NCBI RefSeq assembly: GCF_003932955.1
Contig: NZ_QOVY01000006.1
Coordinates: 25,028-89,027 of the forward strand
DNA from: Chryseobacterium sp. SC28
GTDB lineage: Bacteria > Bacteroidota > Bacteroidia > Flavobacteriales > Weeksellaceae
Direction of reading: 5' to 3'
Length of the DNA: 64,000 nt
Within the stretch, counting starts at the first letter, position 1, and each line of letters begins with the position of its first letter. Positions 44,775 to 53,725 of the stretch are shown here, piece by piece. The translations under genes were made by a program, and so were the position numbers. The notes beneath the pieces were generated by a model, which saw nothing but the letters and a program-made list of their open reading frames with translations, did not search any database and had not been told where the DNA came from.

Positions 44775-45455
44775 CTATTCATCTTTCAATTTGAATTTGA
44801 TGTAAGTGATTGTTTTTCCTTTGCTCGAGAACAGTTCCTCATAATACGTCCGGATATCCTTCAGCAATGGGGTATCGGGCTGATATTCTGCTGCGCCGTA
44901 GATATCGTGGTGTGCGGTGAGGATCTCGTGACCCAAGCCTTGCAGCAAGCCCAGCGTGTAGCCGTGCAGATATTCGGAGTCGGTTTTGAGATGGATGACG
45001 CCGTCTTTTTTAAGGATTCTTCTGTATTTTGCCAGAAACTCGGGGTTTGTAAGCCTGTGTTTCGTTCGTCGATATTTAATCTGCGGATCCGGAAATGTGA
45101 TCCAAATCTCCGACACTTCATTCTCCGCAAAAAGATGATCGATTAATTCTATCTGAGTTCGGAGGAAAGCCACATTATCGAGATGATTTTCGATCGCTTC
45201 TTTGGCTCCGAACCAAAATCTGGCACCTTTGATATCGATCCCAATAAAATTTTTCTCTGGAAAAGCCTTTGCCAAACCCACGGAATACTCGCCTTTGCCA
45301 CAACCAAGTTCCAAAACAATCGGATGAGTGTTCCCGAAAAATGCGTTCCACTTTCCTCTGTGTTCGAAACCGTGAATGGCCTCGTCGCGCGTTGGCTGGA
45401 TCACATTTGGTAAAATTGTATTCTCCTTGAATCTTGCAGCTTTTTTCTTGCCCAT
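44775..45455 (-). CDS. trmB: tRNA (guanine-N7-)-methyltransferase
   Basis: A SAM-dependent enzyme that makes m7G46 in tRNA variable loops. It has 226 residues. The SAM loop is VLELGCGKGEYSVGLA, then FIGIDIKGARFW. The tRNA-binding/catalytic motif is ITFPDPQIKYRRTKHRLT, followed by HLKTDSEYLHGY. It is full length. It faces the convergent glutaminyl cyclase gene across a terminator. The carboxypeptidase-regulatory-like gene lies downstream... on the far side at higher coordinates and is separately transcribed by spacing (43 bases). Confidence 0.95.
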   Translation of the reverse strand: MGKKKAARFKENTILPNVIQPTRDEAIHGFEHRGKWNAFFGNTHPIVLELGCGKGEYSVGLAKAFPEKNFIGIDIKGARFWFGAKEAIENHLDNVAFLRTQIELIDHLFAENEVSEIWITFPDPQIKYRRTKHRLTNPEFLAKYRRILKKDGVIHLKTDSEYLHGYTLGLLQGLGHEILTAHHDIYGAAEYQPDTPLLKDIRTYYEELFSSKGKTITYIKFKLKDE

Positions 45456-45498
45456 TTTTTTTGAAGTTTTTCAGCTCTTGAAAATAGATTGAGATTAA

Positions 45499-46293
45499 TT
45501 AAATTTCGGAAGTGGCCTGCATCAGATGAGAATTCTGCAATCTTCGGAGATAAATTGGAAGATACTTTTCGATATACGTTTTTGCGGCTTCGTAATTATT
45601 GGTTTCCAGATAGTCGGTAATATTGTCGGAACTATAGACAAATTGCAGAAAATTGGGGATCAATTCTTTCGGAATTTTCATTTTAATAAAATAATCGTCG
45701 CCCAGATAATCCTGCAGGTTTTTGATATTCCTGCTCATCCGCTCGTATTGGTAATAGCGTTCTTTTTTCTTCTTCTCGCCGGAGATCAAATCAAAAATAC
45801 TCTCGATACTTAAGCTAAGACCTTGGTTGAAGCCCAAAACCGGGATATCGGGCGGATTTCCGTCGCCTTCTGGTTCGGGTAGTCCAATCATCTTGCGGAG
45901 TTCGAAGCTTTTGTCGGACGTCTTCAGCATCGCCACATCTCTGCGAAGGTTGCCCGTCGGTTTGAAGGAACTCAAGATCACTTCCTGAATCTCGTAGTAG
46001 GCAATCTGCAACTCGATGAAATTTTTTCGCATTTCCAGCATTTGAGCCGTGACTTTCACATCTTTTCTTTCTGTGGCAATGGAAGTAAACCGCAGAATAT
46101 CGCCTTCTTTCACTGCAATTTTGAACTCGCCGTTGTAGTTTGCCAAAACGCTTTTGTGCGCGTTAAGATTGGTGACATAGACTTGGTTGAGATAAAGACT
46201 GGATTTATCTCTGATGAAAATCTCGCCTTCCAACTCCTGTCCGTAGATCGGTATCAAACATAGCAATAGAAAAACCGTGAATATCTTCTTCAT
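45499..46293 (-). CDS. Exported protein with carboxypeptidase-regulatory-like domain
   Basis: A 264-residue protein with a signal peptide (ending PIYGQ). Residues 20-95 form a carboxypeptidase D regulatory-like beta-sandwich of the kind found at the N-terminus of SusC/TonB receptors (LYLNQVYVTNLNAHKS, YNGEFKIAVKEGDILRFTSI). The rest (about 100-264) is helical and charged, with no barrel. It is therefore a stand-alone exported protein, not a truncated receptor. Function is unknown. It lies upstream of trmB on the same strand, 43 bases away. Confidence 0.8.
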   Translation of the reverse strand: MKKIFTVFLLLCLIPIYGQELEGEIFIRDKSSLYLNQVYVTNLNAHKSVLANYNGEFKIAVKEGDILRFTSIATERKDVKVTAQMLEMRKNFIELQIAYYEIQEVILSSFKPTGNLRRDVAMLKTSDKSFELRKMIGLPEPEGDGNPPDIPVLGFNQGLSLSIESIFDLISGEKKKKERYYQYERMSRNIKNLQDYLGDDYFIKMKIPKELIPNFLQFVYSSDNITDYLETNNYEAAKTYIEKYLPIYLRRLQNSHLMQATSEI

Positions 46294-46439
46294 AATGATC
46301 CGGCAAATTTATAGAGAATAAAACTGAGAAGCATTAAAATAAGAGTGCGAAAATGGTTAAAATTTTACTAAAACTTCAAGATTTTATTGCTCTTAAGAGC
46401 CTCTACTTCGAGAAAAATACTTGTCGAATTGGAATTTTT

Positions 46440-49178
46440 CTAATTTCTGTTTTTCAGGAGAATCCATCCGGTCATGATGTCGGGTTCTGTATCCGCAGAA
46501 TCCTGCCACTGGAGCAGATACCAATAAGTGCCGGTCGGCAGTGGCGCTCCGTTTTCCTTCCCGCTCCAAATAAAATGGTTGGCATCATTGCCATCAAAAA
46601 CTCGCCTGCCGTTGCGATCAAAAATCTGGAATTTGGGATTGATTTTATATTGCAAACTCGACATATCGATGTAATCATTTTTCCCGTCACCATTGGGTGT
46701 GATGACATTGGAAATCCCGATGACCGAGAAGGTCTGCGTTACGGGATTGCAATCGTCTGCAGATTTCACATAGACGGTATAAACTCCCTTGCCCTCGGTA
46801 ATTGGAAGCGTGTTGGACGAGCTGTACAAAGCCAGCGGTGGAAGATAGTCCAATGCACCATCTTTTTTGATATAATATAAATACGGCGCTCGGCCTTTGG
46901 TGACAGTGATGGTGACAGACGTATTGTTTTTCACATCGATCGTATTGATCACCGGCAGTTCAAAAGTTTCTAAAGAAATCTCTCCGGTTTTGAAACAGTT
47001 GTAGGTATTATAAATTTTTACATAAACCGTAGTTCCCGGTTTTGAAGTATAATACGGTGCAGAAAGCAACTCAGAATCTGGTATTCTTTGGGTGAAATTG
47101 GCATCCTCATAATATTCGAATCGGGAAATGCTGGGATCGGTGTTCGGGATTTCGTAATTATTTTTGAGGTTATAAGAACCCATTTCGTTTTGCAGACAAG
47201 AGCTGATGGCGATCTTTGGCGTTTTTAAATTGATCTGCGCTATCGTAACCGTCACGGTCACCTCCTCGGAATCTGGGAAATCTCCGTTTCCCTCAAAGTA
47301 ATATTTGAAAACCACTTGCGGCAGATCTGTATTTTCTGCATCGAAGTGAATCTGACCGGTTGCCGGATCCACATAGGCTCTTCCGCCGGCAGGCTGCATC
47401 GAAATAAAGGTTTTGGAAATATTGACCGGGATAGAAGCGTCTTTTGTGAACACAGGCGTGATGACAGGGATGCTGCTGCAATTCCCAATAGGACCGATTG
47501 TTTTTGTCGTTAAATCTGTGCATTTCAGATATTTAAACTCTACGGTTTCTTGAAAAGGAAGACAAGAAAATTTGGTTACTCTGCATTTGTAATATCCAAA
47601 TTGTGCGCCCGGCGTTATAAAATAGGTGGCAGGATTAGACGGATCCGGACTCGCGGGATAGGGCTGGTAAGAACCGGGGCTATTATCCGGGCTGAAAGTC
47701 CACTCGTACAGATCATAAATATTATCGACTTCCAGCCGTTGACCTGTGGCGCAGTCGCCGACTTTCGAAATAGCAGGAACCGAGCTGAAGCCGGCGAAAT
47801 AACCGCCGTACCCCACATTGGTAGAACCTCCGGCAATGCCCACGGTAATGGCCCGGCCATTTCTGGCTTCGATGGTAACGTTCCCGGTTGCATTGAACAA
47901 AGAATAAAGTTCCCAATCGGTTCCCACAACAGGATATGGACCATACAAGCCCAGTTTGGAATCATTTACATACACGTCTGACCCGTTCTGCGCTATAATA
48001 TTCAGTTTTATGTTGTGGGTGGCATAGAAACCGCTGTTGGTCTGCACTTCGTTTTCATTAACTGCACTGAGCTCATCAATTTTGCTGGGCAGGAAGCAGG
48101 AAAGCGCCGGAATCAGATTCATTCCGCCGGAAGCGTCCTCAAAGTCTGAACTGCCGGCAAGCAACTGGTAAACATAAACATTTTTTGATGTTTTGATATG
48201 TAGACCAAAGATATTATCGGTGGCAGAAACTGCAAAATACAGCTGGGATGGCACAAAAACAAAGTCGCCGGCATTTGCAAGTGTGTAGTCGGGAACAGAT
48301 GTGGTATTATTATTAAGACGAACTTCGGTATTGGCTTCCGTTGCGATAATCAGAGTTTGCTCCATAATGGAAGGCGATTGCGAATTAAGATTTCCATTTC
48401 CGTTCATCACAATAAATTCGGCGCCTGTTTTGTCCAACGGAATAGACTGATCCATAAAAATATCGATACCAGTGTCCGCAATTCTACCAGAAAAACTGCC
48501 GTTGGAAACGCTGATCGGCTTATCGCTCACGATTTTGGCGCCGATGAGGCCTTTGCCTAAAGTTTGCACGTCATTATTGACTTCAAAAATATAAGATTCT
48601 CCCTTGTTCAGGATGACTGTTTTGGTGGAATTGGCGGCAGGATCATTGGTGAAAATCAAACCGGGATCGAATCCTGACAAGGTGACCGTCGTAGAATTTT
48701 CTGTGGCAATGACGCTCGCCGTGTGGTTGGAAATTGCCGGGTAGCTCCCCCTTTGTACCGGCGGCATTCCCAAATAGAAAGCTTTGCCGAGACCTGCCAG
48801 ACCTTTGGACGTTACGATCTCTGCGTGATTGCGAACAGAAAAACGCATATTGGCAAAATATTTTTTCGTACCGATCAGGTGCAATCCCATCGTCAGCACC
48901 TTCATTCTGTCTGCAGAATTATCTGTGATGATATATTCTCTTGGAATGGTGAAGGTTTCGGGCTTTCCTTTGCTGATTGTTTTGGTAGCCAGCAGTGTAC
49001 TTCCGCTGTAGATTTCTACGTTGAAAGGCGTTGTTTCTTTGGTTGAAAGGTAAACGGCCTGATAGTTTTCCGGAGATTGGTAATTATTTCCCAGCGGAGC
49101 AAACCAATGCTCGACATCCATCTGTGCATAAAATATGGACGAAAGAAAAAACAATAAGAATAGAAAGCTCTTTTTCAA
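46440..49178 (-). CDS. Large secreted protein with IgGFc-binding-like region and T9SS type B signal
   Basis: A 912-residue exported protein. The signal peptide ends SIFYAQ. Residues 20-470 resemble the IgGFc-binding N-terminal family found in many Bacteroidota surface proteins (MKVLTMGLHLIGTKKYFANMRF split by short gaps; SPSIMEQTLIIATEANTEV; LHIKTSKNVYVYQLLAGS). Ig-like stretches follow. The C-terminal 85 residues are the gliding-motility-associated type B sorting domain (ITPNGDGKNDYI, FQIFDRNGRRVFDG, LPTGTYWYLLQW). Type B substrates are usually kept at the surface or used in gliding/adhesion. The IgG-binding label is by family name only. Confidence 0.87.
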   Translation of the reverse strand: MKKSFLFLLFFLSSIFYAQMDVEHWFAPLGNNYQSPENYQAVYLSTKETTPFNVEIYSGSTLLATKTISKGKPETFTIPREYIITDNSADRMKVLTMGLHLIGTKKYFANMRFSVRNHAEIVTSKGLAGLGKAFYLGMPPVQRGSYPAISNHTASVIATENSTTVTLSGFDPGLIFTNDPAANSTKTVILNKGESYIFEVNNDVQTLGKGLIGAKIVSDKPISVSNGSFSGRIADTGIDIFMDQSIPLDKTGAEFIVMNGNGNLNSQSPSIMEQTLIIATEANTEVRLNNNTTSVPDYTLANAGDFVFVPSQLYFAVSATDNIFGLHIKTSKNVYVYQLLAGSSDFEDASGGMNLIPALSCFLPSKIDELSAVNENEVQTNSGFYATHNIKLNIIAQNGSDVYVNDSKLGLYGPYPVVGTDWELYSLFNATGNVTIEARNGRAITVGIAGGSTNVGYGGYFAGFSSVPAISKVGDCATGQRLEVDNIYDLYEWTFSPDNSPGSYQPYPASPDPSNPATYFITPGAQFGYYKCRVTKFSCLPFQETVEFKYLKCTDLTTKTIGPIGNCSSIPVITPVFTKDASIPVNISKTFISMQPAGGRAYVDPATGQIHFDAENTDLPQVVFKYYFEGNGDFPDSEEVTVTVTIAQINLKTPKIAISSCLQNEMGSYNLKNNYEIPNTDPSISRFEYYEDANFTQRIPDSELLSAPYYTSKPGTTVYVKIYNTYNCFKTGEISLETFELPVINTIDVKNNTSVTITVTKGRAPYLYYIKKDGALDYLPPLALYSSSNTLPITEGKGVYTVYVKSADDCNPVTQTFSVIGISNVITPNGDGKNDYIDMSSLQYKINPKFQIFDRNGRRVFDGNDANHFIWSGKENGAPLPTGTYWYLLQWQDSADTEPDIMTGWILLKNRN

Positions 49179-49241
49179 AATATGGAATATATGGATGACA
49201 AAATTAGTCTATTTTGTTTTTTTAAATCGATCGCAGCGCAT

Positions 49242-49273
49242 AAAAAAATCCTGCCATAGAAAATACGGCAGGA
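49242..49273 (-). terminator. Intrinsic terminator after tsf
   Basis: A perfect 7-base stem TCCTGCC/GGCAGGA with an 11-base loop is followed by seven T residues on the minus strand, 27 bases past the tsf stop. Confidence 0.88.
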
Positions 49274-49299
49274 CGATATTATTAGTTTCGGAATTTTAA

Positions 49300-50124
49300 T
49301 CAACCCAGAGCAACTCTCACGAACCCTGTAATTTTAAGATCCGGGTTGACGGATTTTACATAGTCTGCAACACTCATTCCCGGATCTTTGATGAAAGACT
49401 GATGGACTAAAGTGTTGTCTTTGTAGAATCGTTGCATCTTGCCTTTCAGGATATTATCGATGATGTTGGCAGGCTTTCCTTCTTTGATCAGCAGTTCTCT
49501 TTCGATTTCCAATTCCTTGTCGATGGTTTCCTGAGAAACCTGAGTCTCGTCCAGCGCCAGTGGGTTCATCGCTGCCACCTGCATAGAAACCGCTTTCGCC
49601 ACTTCCTCTGCGCCATCTACTTTTGCAGAAAGTGCGGTGATCGCAGCAATCTTGTTCCCCGCGTGGATGTAAGCACCCAAGTAGGCGCCCTGAATACTTT
49701 CGAACGCACCGATTTCGATCTTCTCGCCGATCACGCCGGTCTGCTCGATCAATTTTTCGGCCACCGTCTGTCCGTGGAAGTCAGAAGCTAAAAATTCTTC
49801 TTTGTCGGCATAGGCCAATGCCTGCTCTGCCAATTCGTACGCCAATTCTATGAAGGCTTCATTTTTTGCAACGAAGTCGGTTTCGCAATTCAGGGAGATG
49901 ATGGCGCCCAGGGTATTATCCTCGTTCACTCTTGCGATGACGGCACCTTCGGAAGAATCTCTGTCTGCTCTGTTGGCGGCTACTTTTTGACCTTTTTTTC
50001 TAAGGATGTCGATTGCTTTTTCAAAATCTCCTTCAGCTTCTGCAAGAGCTTTTTTGCAATCCATCATTCCTGCGCCGGTGGTGTTTCTTAATTTTGCTAC
50101 GTCTGCAGCTACTGGTGTATACAT
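49300..50124 (-). CDS. tsf: Elongation factor Ts
   Basis: The guanine-nucleotide exchange factor for EF-Tu, 274 residues. The N-terminal UBA-like domain (VAKLRNTTGAGMMDCKKALAE) and the core motif LNCETDFVAKNEAF are clear, as is the C-terminal KVDGAEEVAKAVSMQVAAMNPLAL region (split for brevity). It is full length. Unusually, rpsB is not next to it: upstream is a 243-base gap and then a divergent gene for a small secreted protein. A terminator lies directly downstream. Confidence 0.97.
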   Translation of the reverse strand: MYTPVAADVAKLRNTTGAGMMDCKKALAEAEGDFEKAIDILRKKGQKVAANRADRDSSEGAVIARVNEDNTLGAIISLNCETDFVAKNEAFIELAYELAEQALAYADKEEFLASDFHGQTVAEKLIEQTGVIGEKIEIGAFESIQGAYLGAYIHAGNKIAAITALSAKVDGAEEVAKAVSMQVAAMNPLALDETQVSQETIDKELEIERELLIKEGKPANIIDNILKGKMQRFYKDNTLVHQSFIKDPGMSVADYVKSVNPDLKITGFVRVALG

Positions 50125-50367
50125 AATGACATTTTTTTATTTTTAATTAATTATTTTTGTTTTCCGCTTTCACGTTTTTCGGCGTGCAAATATAGTGATT
50201 TTTATAAAAAATAAATACTCATAAAATACCATCGTGTATTCGTATTTTCATCTTTATTCTAAAAAATAATTGCGTTAGATGGTTGTTTTGTCTCATAAAT
50301 TTTCGCACGATTTACAAGATTTAAATTATTTTTACGTTTATATTTCACAGTGTATTTTAAATAACGA

Positions 50368-50937
50368 ATGAAGAAGATATTTTTATTTTTGATTTTCCTG
50401 ATTTCCATCGCTACTTATTCGCAAGTGAGTGTTTTTGAAGCCAGAAGGACGACGGACAGGGCGGTTGTAGAACAATTTATTCGGGATAATCCCAAACATC
50501 CGGCCGTTCCGGAATTGCAGAAAAGACTGGTCTCACTTTCCTACGGCAAGGCATCATCTGCGATGGCCAAGCCAACCATCACGCCGATGACCGAAAAGAA
50601 AATCGAGAAAACATCCATCGTGGGAACTTCCGCCACAAAAGGAGAACCCTCGCAGCAAGCCAAAAGTACCGCCACAATGCTTACCAATATTTTGAACGGC
50701 ACCTCCAATTCGAAGGAAGCGGTGATCCAGTTTGTCAACAAATCCAAATGCAATCTCATCATTAAAATAAACGGAAAGAAATTCTATAACTTGACTGTTC
50801 CCGCAAATGGTCAAAATTCTATTATGGTGGAAAAAGGCAGTTACGATATTTCGACTTCCATTTGCGACGCGATTTACAAGCAGAACAAAGCCCTGAACGG
50901 CAATCTTATCATTACCCTAAACTCGGCAAAGAAATAA
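50368..50937 (+). CDS. DUF6759-like exported protein
   Basis: A 189-residue protein with a signal peptide (ending IATYSQ). The mature part starts with a short helical segment (VEQFIRDNPKHPAVPELQKRL), as in tetratricopeptide-like or YbgF-type exported proteins. A low-complexity Thr/Lys linker (about 65-110) follows. The conserved C-terminal beta domain (VIQFVNKSKCNLIIKINGKKF, VEKGSYDISTSICDAIYK) fits my memory of DUF6759 in chryseobacteria. Function is unknown. It lies 37 bases before the next secreted protein gene, with which it may be co-transcribed. Confidence 0.78.
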   Translation: MKKIFLFLIFLISIATYSQVSVFEARRTTDRAVVEQFIRDNPKHPAVPELQKRLVSLSYGKASSAMAKPTITPMTEKKIEKTSIVGTSATKGEPSQQAKSTATMLTNILNGTSNSKEAVIQFVNKSKCNLIIKINGKKFYNLTVPANGQNSIMVEKGSYDISTSICDAIYKQNKALNGNLIITLNSAKK

Positions 50938-50974
50938 AAAATTAAAAATCAATTTCCGGAAAAATAGATCTTCA

Positions 50975-51733
50975 TTGAAGTCATTATCTCTTATATCCCT
51001 ATTCATCTTCTGCTCGTTTTTTTCACAGAAAAAAATTGCCCTGGATTCTTTGCAGACTCGGGATGTGCAAGAGCTTCTGGGAGACGACTATGGGAATATC
51101 TATCTGTATAAAAACAAGGATCTCAGTTTTACCAAATATGACTCTCTCGGAACGCAACTGGGGAAAGTGATGCTGACCTTTCCGTACAAAATCCAGAGCG
51201 TTACCAACCCGCTGAACATCGTGATGTTTTCGGAAAACGCGCAGGAAATCAAATTTCTGGATCAGAATCTGAATGAAATCCAAAAAATAAATCTGAGCGG
51301 TATTTTTGGCTTTATCAAAGCGGTGTATGCCGAAGATCTTCAATACGCGTGGCTGATAGACGAGAGCAATAAGACACTCATCCAGTACAACTTCCGGAGT
51401 AGCAGCGTCATCAGCTCATTCCCTTTTAGCATCAATCTGCAGTCTCTTCGGGATTTTTTGGTTTATGACAATCGGATTTACATCCTTAGAGATAACGCTT
51501 TCGAAGTTTACAATGCTACGGCTACGCTACTCTTTGCGAAGAAGCTAATGGATGCTAAAAAACTTCGGCGGATAAATAATGACATTTTGGTATTTGAAAG
51601 CCAAGCGGTGCAAAAATTTGATGGTAAAAACATTTCTGAAATCTTCCGAAACGAAAGCGCAAAAATTGTGGATAAAAATAATGCGGGATTTTTGGCGCTC
51701 ATAAAGGACAAACTTTATCTTTACCAAAAATAA
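50975..51733 (+). CDS. Hypothetical exported beta-propeller-like protein, TTG start
   Basis: A 252-residue protein I do not recognise by family. The start is TTG, chosen because it gives a complete signal peptide (MKSLSLISLFIFCSFFSQ); no ATG is placed as well. The mature part is made of short repeated strands typical of a small propeller (GNIYLYKNKDLSFTKYDSLG, FLDQNLNEIQKINL, AWLIDESNKTLIQY). It is preceded by the DUF6759-like gene. Homologues I recall in chryseobacteria are unannotated. No catalytic motif is visible. Confidence 0.72.
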   Translation: MKSLSLISLFIFCSFFSQKKIALDSLQTRDVQELLGDDYGNIYLYKNKDLSFTKYDSLGTQLGKVMLTFPYKIQSVTNPLNIVMFSENAQEIKFLDQNLNEIQKINLSGIFGFIKAVYAEDLQYAWLIDESNKTLIQYNFRSSSVISSFPFSINLQSLRDFLVYDNRIYILRDNAFEVYNATATLLFAKKLMDAKKLRRINNDILVFESQAVQKFDGKNISEIFRNESAKIVDKNNAGFLALIKDKLYLYQK

Positions 51734-51810
51734 TTTGAACACTTATAAAGCAAGGTCAACGTGATTATTGGTCTTTATCTTTATATAAAATTTCAACCAT
51801 AATTTAAAGA

Positions 51811-52425
51811 ATGCATATCGCAGTTACAGGAAACATTGGTGCGGGGAAAACTACGCTGACCACCATGCTGTCTAAACATTACAATTGGGAAGCACAGTTC
51901 GAAGACGTAGATCAAAATCCTTATTTGGATGATTTCTATGGTGATATGTCTAAGTGGAGTTTTGCACTGCAAATTTATTTTCTGGGAAGCAGATTTCGGC
52001 AAGTAAAAGAAATCCGGGAGAGCGGGAAAAATGTGATCCAAGACCGCACGATCTATGAAGACGCACATATTTTCGCGGAAAATCTGGCGGAGATGAAGCT
52101 CCTTTCGGAACGGGATTTTCAAAATTACCTCTCCGTTTTCAACCTGATGAAAAACTTTGTTTCGGCACCGGATTTGCTGATCTATCTGCGCGCCGATGTG
52201 CCTACTTTGGTACGGCAGATCACCAAGCGGGGAAGAGAATATGAAGCCGGGATCAGCATCGATTATCTCTCAAAACTGAATAACAAATATCAAAGCTGGA
52301 TTGCGAATTACAAAGAGGGCAAACTCTTGATTATCGATGTAGATGACCTTGATTTTGTAGAAAAACCCGAAGATTTCGGATACATATTAGAAAGAATTGA
52401 TGCAGAGTTGAACGGTTTGTTTTAA
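51811..52425 (+). CDS. Deoxynucleoside kinase
   Basis: A 204-residue enzyme of the dNK/deoxyguanosine kinase family, which phosphorylates salvaged deoxynucleosides. The P-loop is VTGNIGAGKTTLTTML. EDVDQNPYLDDFYGDMSKWSF follows, then the DRTIYEDAHIF motif (the ERS/DRS-like substrate motif) and the lid region RQITKRGREYEAGI. It is full length. Substrate preference (dA, dG or dC) cannot be told. It sits between a hypothetical gene and the ArsC-like gene, each with its own gap of 70-80 bases. Confidence 0.92.
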   Translation: MHIAVTGNIGAGKTTLTTMLSKHYNWEAQFEDVDQNPYLDDFYGDMSKWSFALQIYFLGSRFRQVKEIRESGKNVIQDRTIYEDAHIFAENLAEMKLLSERDFQNYLSVFNLMKNFVSAPDLLIYLRADVPTLVRQITKRGREYEAGISIDYLSKLNNKYQSWIANYKEGKLLIIDVDDLDFVEKPEDFGYILERIDAELNGLF

Positions 52426-52496
52426 ATTGTTTTTGGCGAAATAATTTGTGCAAATCTCAAAAAATAAAATCGCCAAATTTTTAATGCAAAAAAACT

Positions 52497-52847
52497 ATGA
52501 TAAAAGTCATCCACAACAACAGCTGCCCCGAGTCTAGAGCAATTCTGGAATATCTGGATGAGAACAACATCAAATTTCAAATTATTGATGTCGAAAAAGA
52601 GCCGCTGAGCCTCTTTGAACTGCGAACTCTTTTCAAAAAACTCAACAAAAATCCGAGCCGAATCCTGAGACATTCTCCGGAACTCTACAAAAAACATTTC
52701 TCGGACACAGAAACGATAGACGACGAGCAAGCGCTGAAAGTCATCGCCCAGAACCCGGAATTGATCGAATGCCCCATCTTGATCAAGGGCAAGGTCGCTA
52801 TGGCGGGACATCCTCTGGAAAACGTGAAATTTTTCATAGAAGATTAA
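52497..52847 (+). CDS. ArsC/Spx-like thioredoxin-fold protein
   Basis: A 116-residue protein of the ArsC-like family. It keeps the N-terminal cysteine (Cys10 in NNSCPESRAIL) and Arg58 (SRILRHS). Compared from memory with plasmid R773 ArsC, the other two arsenate-binding arginines are changed: Arg94 is Cys92 (ECPILI) and Arg107 is His105 (AGHP). The spacing between the two is the same. It is therefore unlikely to be a true arsenate reductase. A thiol/glutathione-linked or regulatory role is possible. No ars genes are nearby. Confidence 0.85.
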   Translation: MIKVIHNNSCPESRAILEYLDENNIKFQIIDVEKEPLSLFELRTLFKKLNKNPSRILRHSPELYKKHFSDTETIDDEQALKVIAQNPELIECPILIKGKVAMAGHPLENVKFFIED

Positions 52848-52935
52848 TTGCATCTTTATATTCTGTTTCCAAGCTTGGCAATAGCAATTTCGAGTAATCA
52901 CATTCGGTATTTTGTGAAATATTTTTTAATAATAA

Positions 52936-52967
52936 TTTGCCTATCCGGAAAATATTCCTTTATTTTG
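52936..52967 (+). promoter_or_regulatory. Candidate promoter for rpmB-rpmG-DUF4295
   Basis: TTTG (52936-52939) is followed after 21 bases by TATTTTG (52961-52967), one base short of the TAnnTTTG consensus. It ends 38 bases before the rpmB ATG. Placement and spacing fit a flavobacterial housekeeping promoter. Confidence 0.5.
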
Positions 52968-53005
52968 CACACTCAAATATTCATTAGTCCAAAGAACATC
53001 GAGAT

Positions 53006-53254
53006 ATGTCAAAAATTTGCCAAATAACAGGTAAGCGTGCTATGGTAGGAAACAACGTTTCCCACGCTAATAACAAAACGAAAAGACGTTTTGAAATTAA
53101 TTTATTAGAGAAGAAATTTTTTCTGCCTGAGCAAGATAAATCAGTAACCCTGAAAGTATCTGCGCACGGATTGAGAATCATCAACAAGATTGGTATCGAA
53201 GAAGCACTTGAAAGAGCGGCTAGAAATGGATTTATTAAAAACACAACGAAGTAA
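53006..53254 (+). CDS. rpmB: 50S ribosomal protein bL28
   Basis: An 82-residue large-subunit ribosomal protein. The N-terminus [32 protein letters not shown] (in two parts: [16 protein letters not shown] and [12 protein letters not shown]) is diagnostic of bL28. It begins with a single Cys and has no full zinc ribbon. Its stop overlaps the rpmG start by one base (TAATG). It is first in the rpmB-rpmG-DUF4295 operon behind a good promoter. Confidence 0.97.
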   Translation: MSKICQITGKRAMVGNNVSHANNKTKRRFEINLLEKKFFLPEQDKSVTLKVSAHGLRIINKIGIEEALERAARNGFIKNTTK

Positions 53255-53436
53255 TGGCTAAAAAAGGTAACAGGGTGCAGGTGATACTGGAATGTACCGA
53301 GCACAGAGAAAGTGGCATACCGGGAATGTCGAGATACATTACCACCAAAAATAAAAAGAACACAACGGAAAGATTGGAACTAAAAAAATTCAATCCGGTT
53401 CTGAAGAAATATACGGTTCACAAAGAAATCAAGTAA
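53254..53436 (+). CDS. rpmG: 50S ribosomal protein bL33
   Basis: A 60-residue large-subunit ribosomal protein ([19 protein letters not shown], then [23 protein letters not shown] in part). It overlaps rpmB by one base. Only one Cys is present (ECTEH), so it is the zinc-independent (C-minus) form. The DUF4295 gene follows after 19 bases. Confidence 0.97.
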   Translation: MAKKGNRVQVILECTEHRESGIPGMSRYITTKNKKNTTERLELKKFNPVLKKYTVHKEIK

Positions 53437-53455
53437 TCTATAAAAATATTTTACA

Positions 53456-53611
53456 ATGGCAAAGAAAGTAGTGGCAACGCTCCAAGGCGGTGCAGGATCA
53501 AAAAAAATGACCAAAGTGATCAAAATGGTAAAGTCTTCGAAATCTGATGCTTACGTTTTTGAAGAAAAAGTGATGAGCGCAGACGAAGTGGACGCTTATC
53601 TTAAAAAATAA
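53456..53611 (+). CDS. DUF4295 small basic protein, probable ribosomal protein bL38
   Basis: A 51-residue ORF reading MAKKVVATLQGGAGSKKM at the start and ending EVDAYLKK. It is Bacteroidota-specific DUF4295. It lies 19 bases after rpmG in the same operon and is followed by a terminator. From memory, the cryo-EM structure of the Flavobacterium johnsoniae ribosome added a lineage-specific protein named bL38 of this size, which I believe is this family. That identification should be checked. The strong basic charge and operon position agree with it. Confidence 0.9.
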   Translation: MAKKVVATLQGGAGSKKMTKVIKMVKSSKSDAYVFEEKVMSADEVDAYLKK

Positions 53612-53638
53612 TTTCGCAAACAACTTTACAATATAGAA

Positions 53639-53665
53639 AACTACTCTTTTCAAGGGTAGTTTTTT
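53639..53665 (+). terminator. Terminator after the rpmB-rpmG-DUF4295 operon
   Basis: A 10-base stem AACTACTCTT/AAGGGTAGTT (one wobble) with a 3-base loop is followed by a T-run. It lies 27 bases past DUF4295 and 60 bases before ftsY. Confidence 0.85.
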
Positions 53666-53725
53666 CGTTATATTTGTTTCCGACAAATATCAATCGATTA
53701 TCATCAATCATTTATTACAGATCCA

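Noticed and set aside
45499-46293. A truncated SusC/TonB-dependent receptor
   Set aside because: Only the carboxypeptidase-regulatory-like domain is shared. There is no plug or barrel, the gene has its own signal peptide, and its stop is followed by trmB, so it looks complete.
52497-52847. Arsenate reductase arsC
   Set aside because: Two of three substrate-binding arginines are missing and no ars operon is near.
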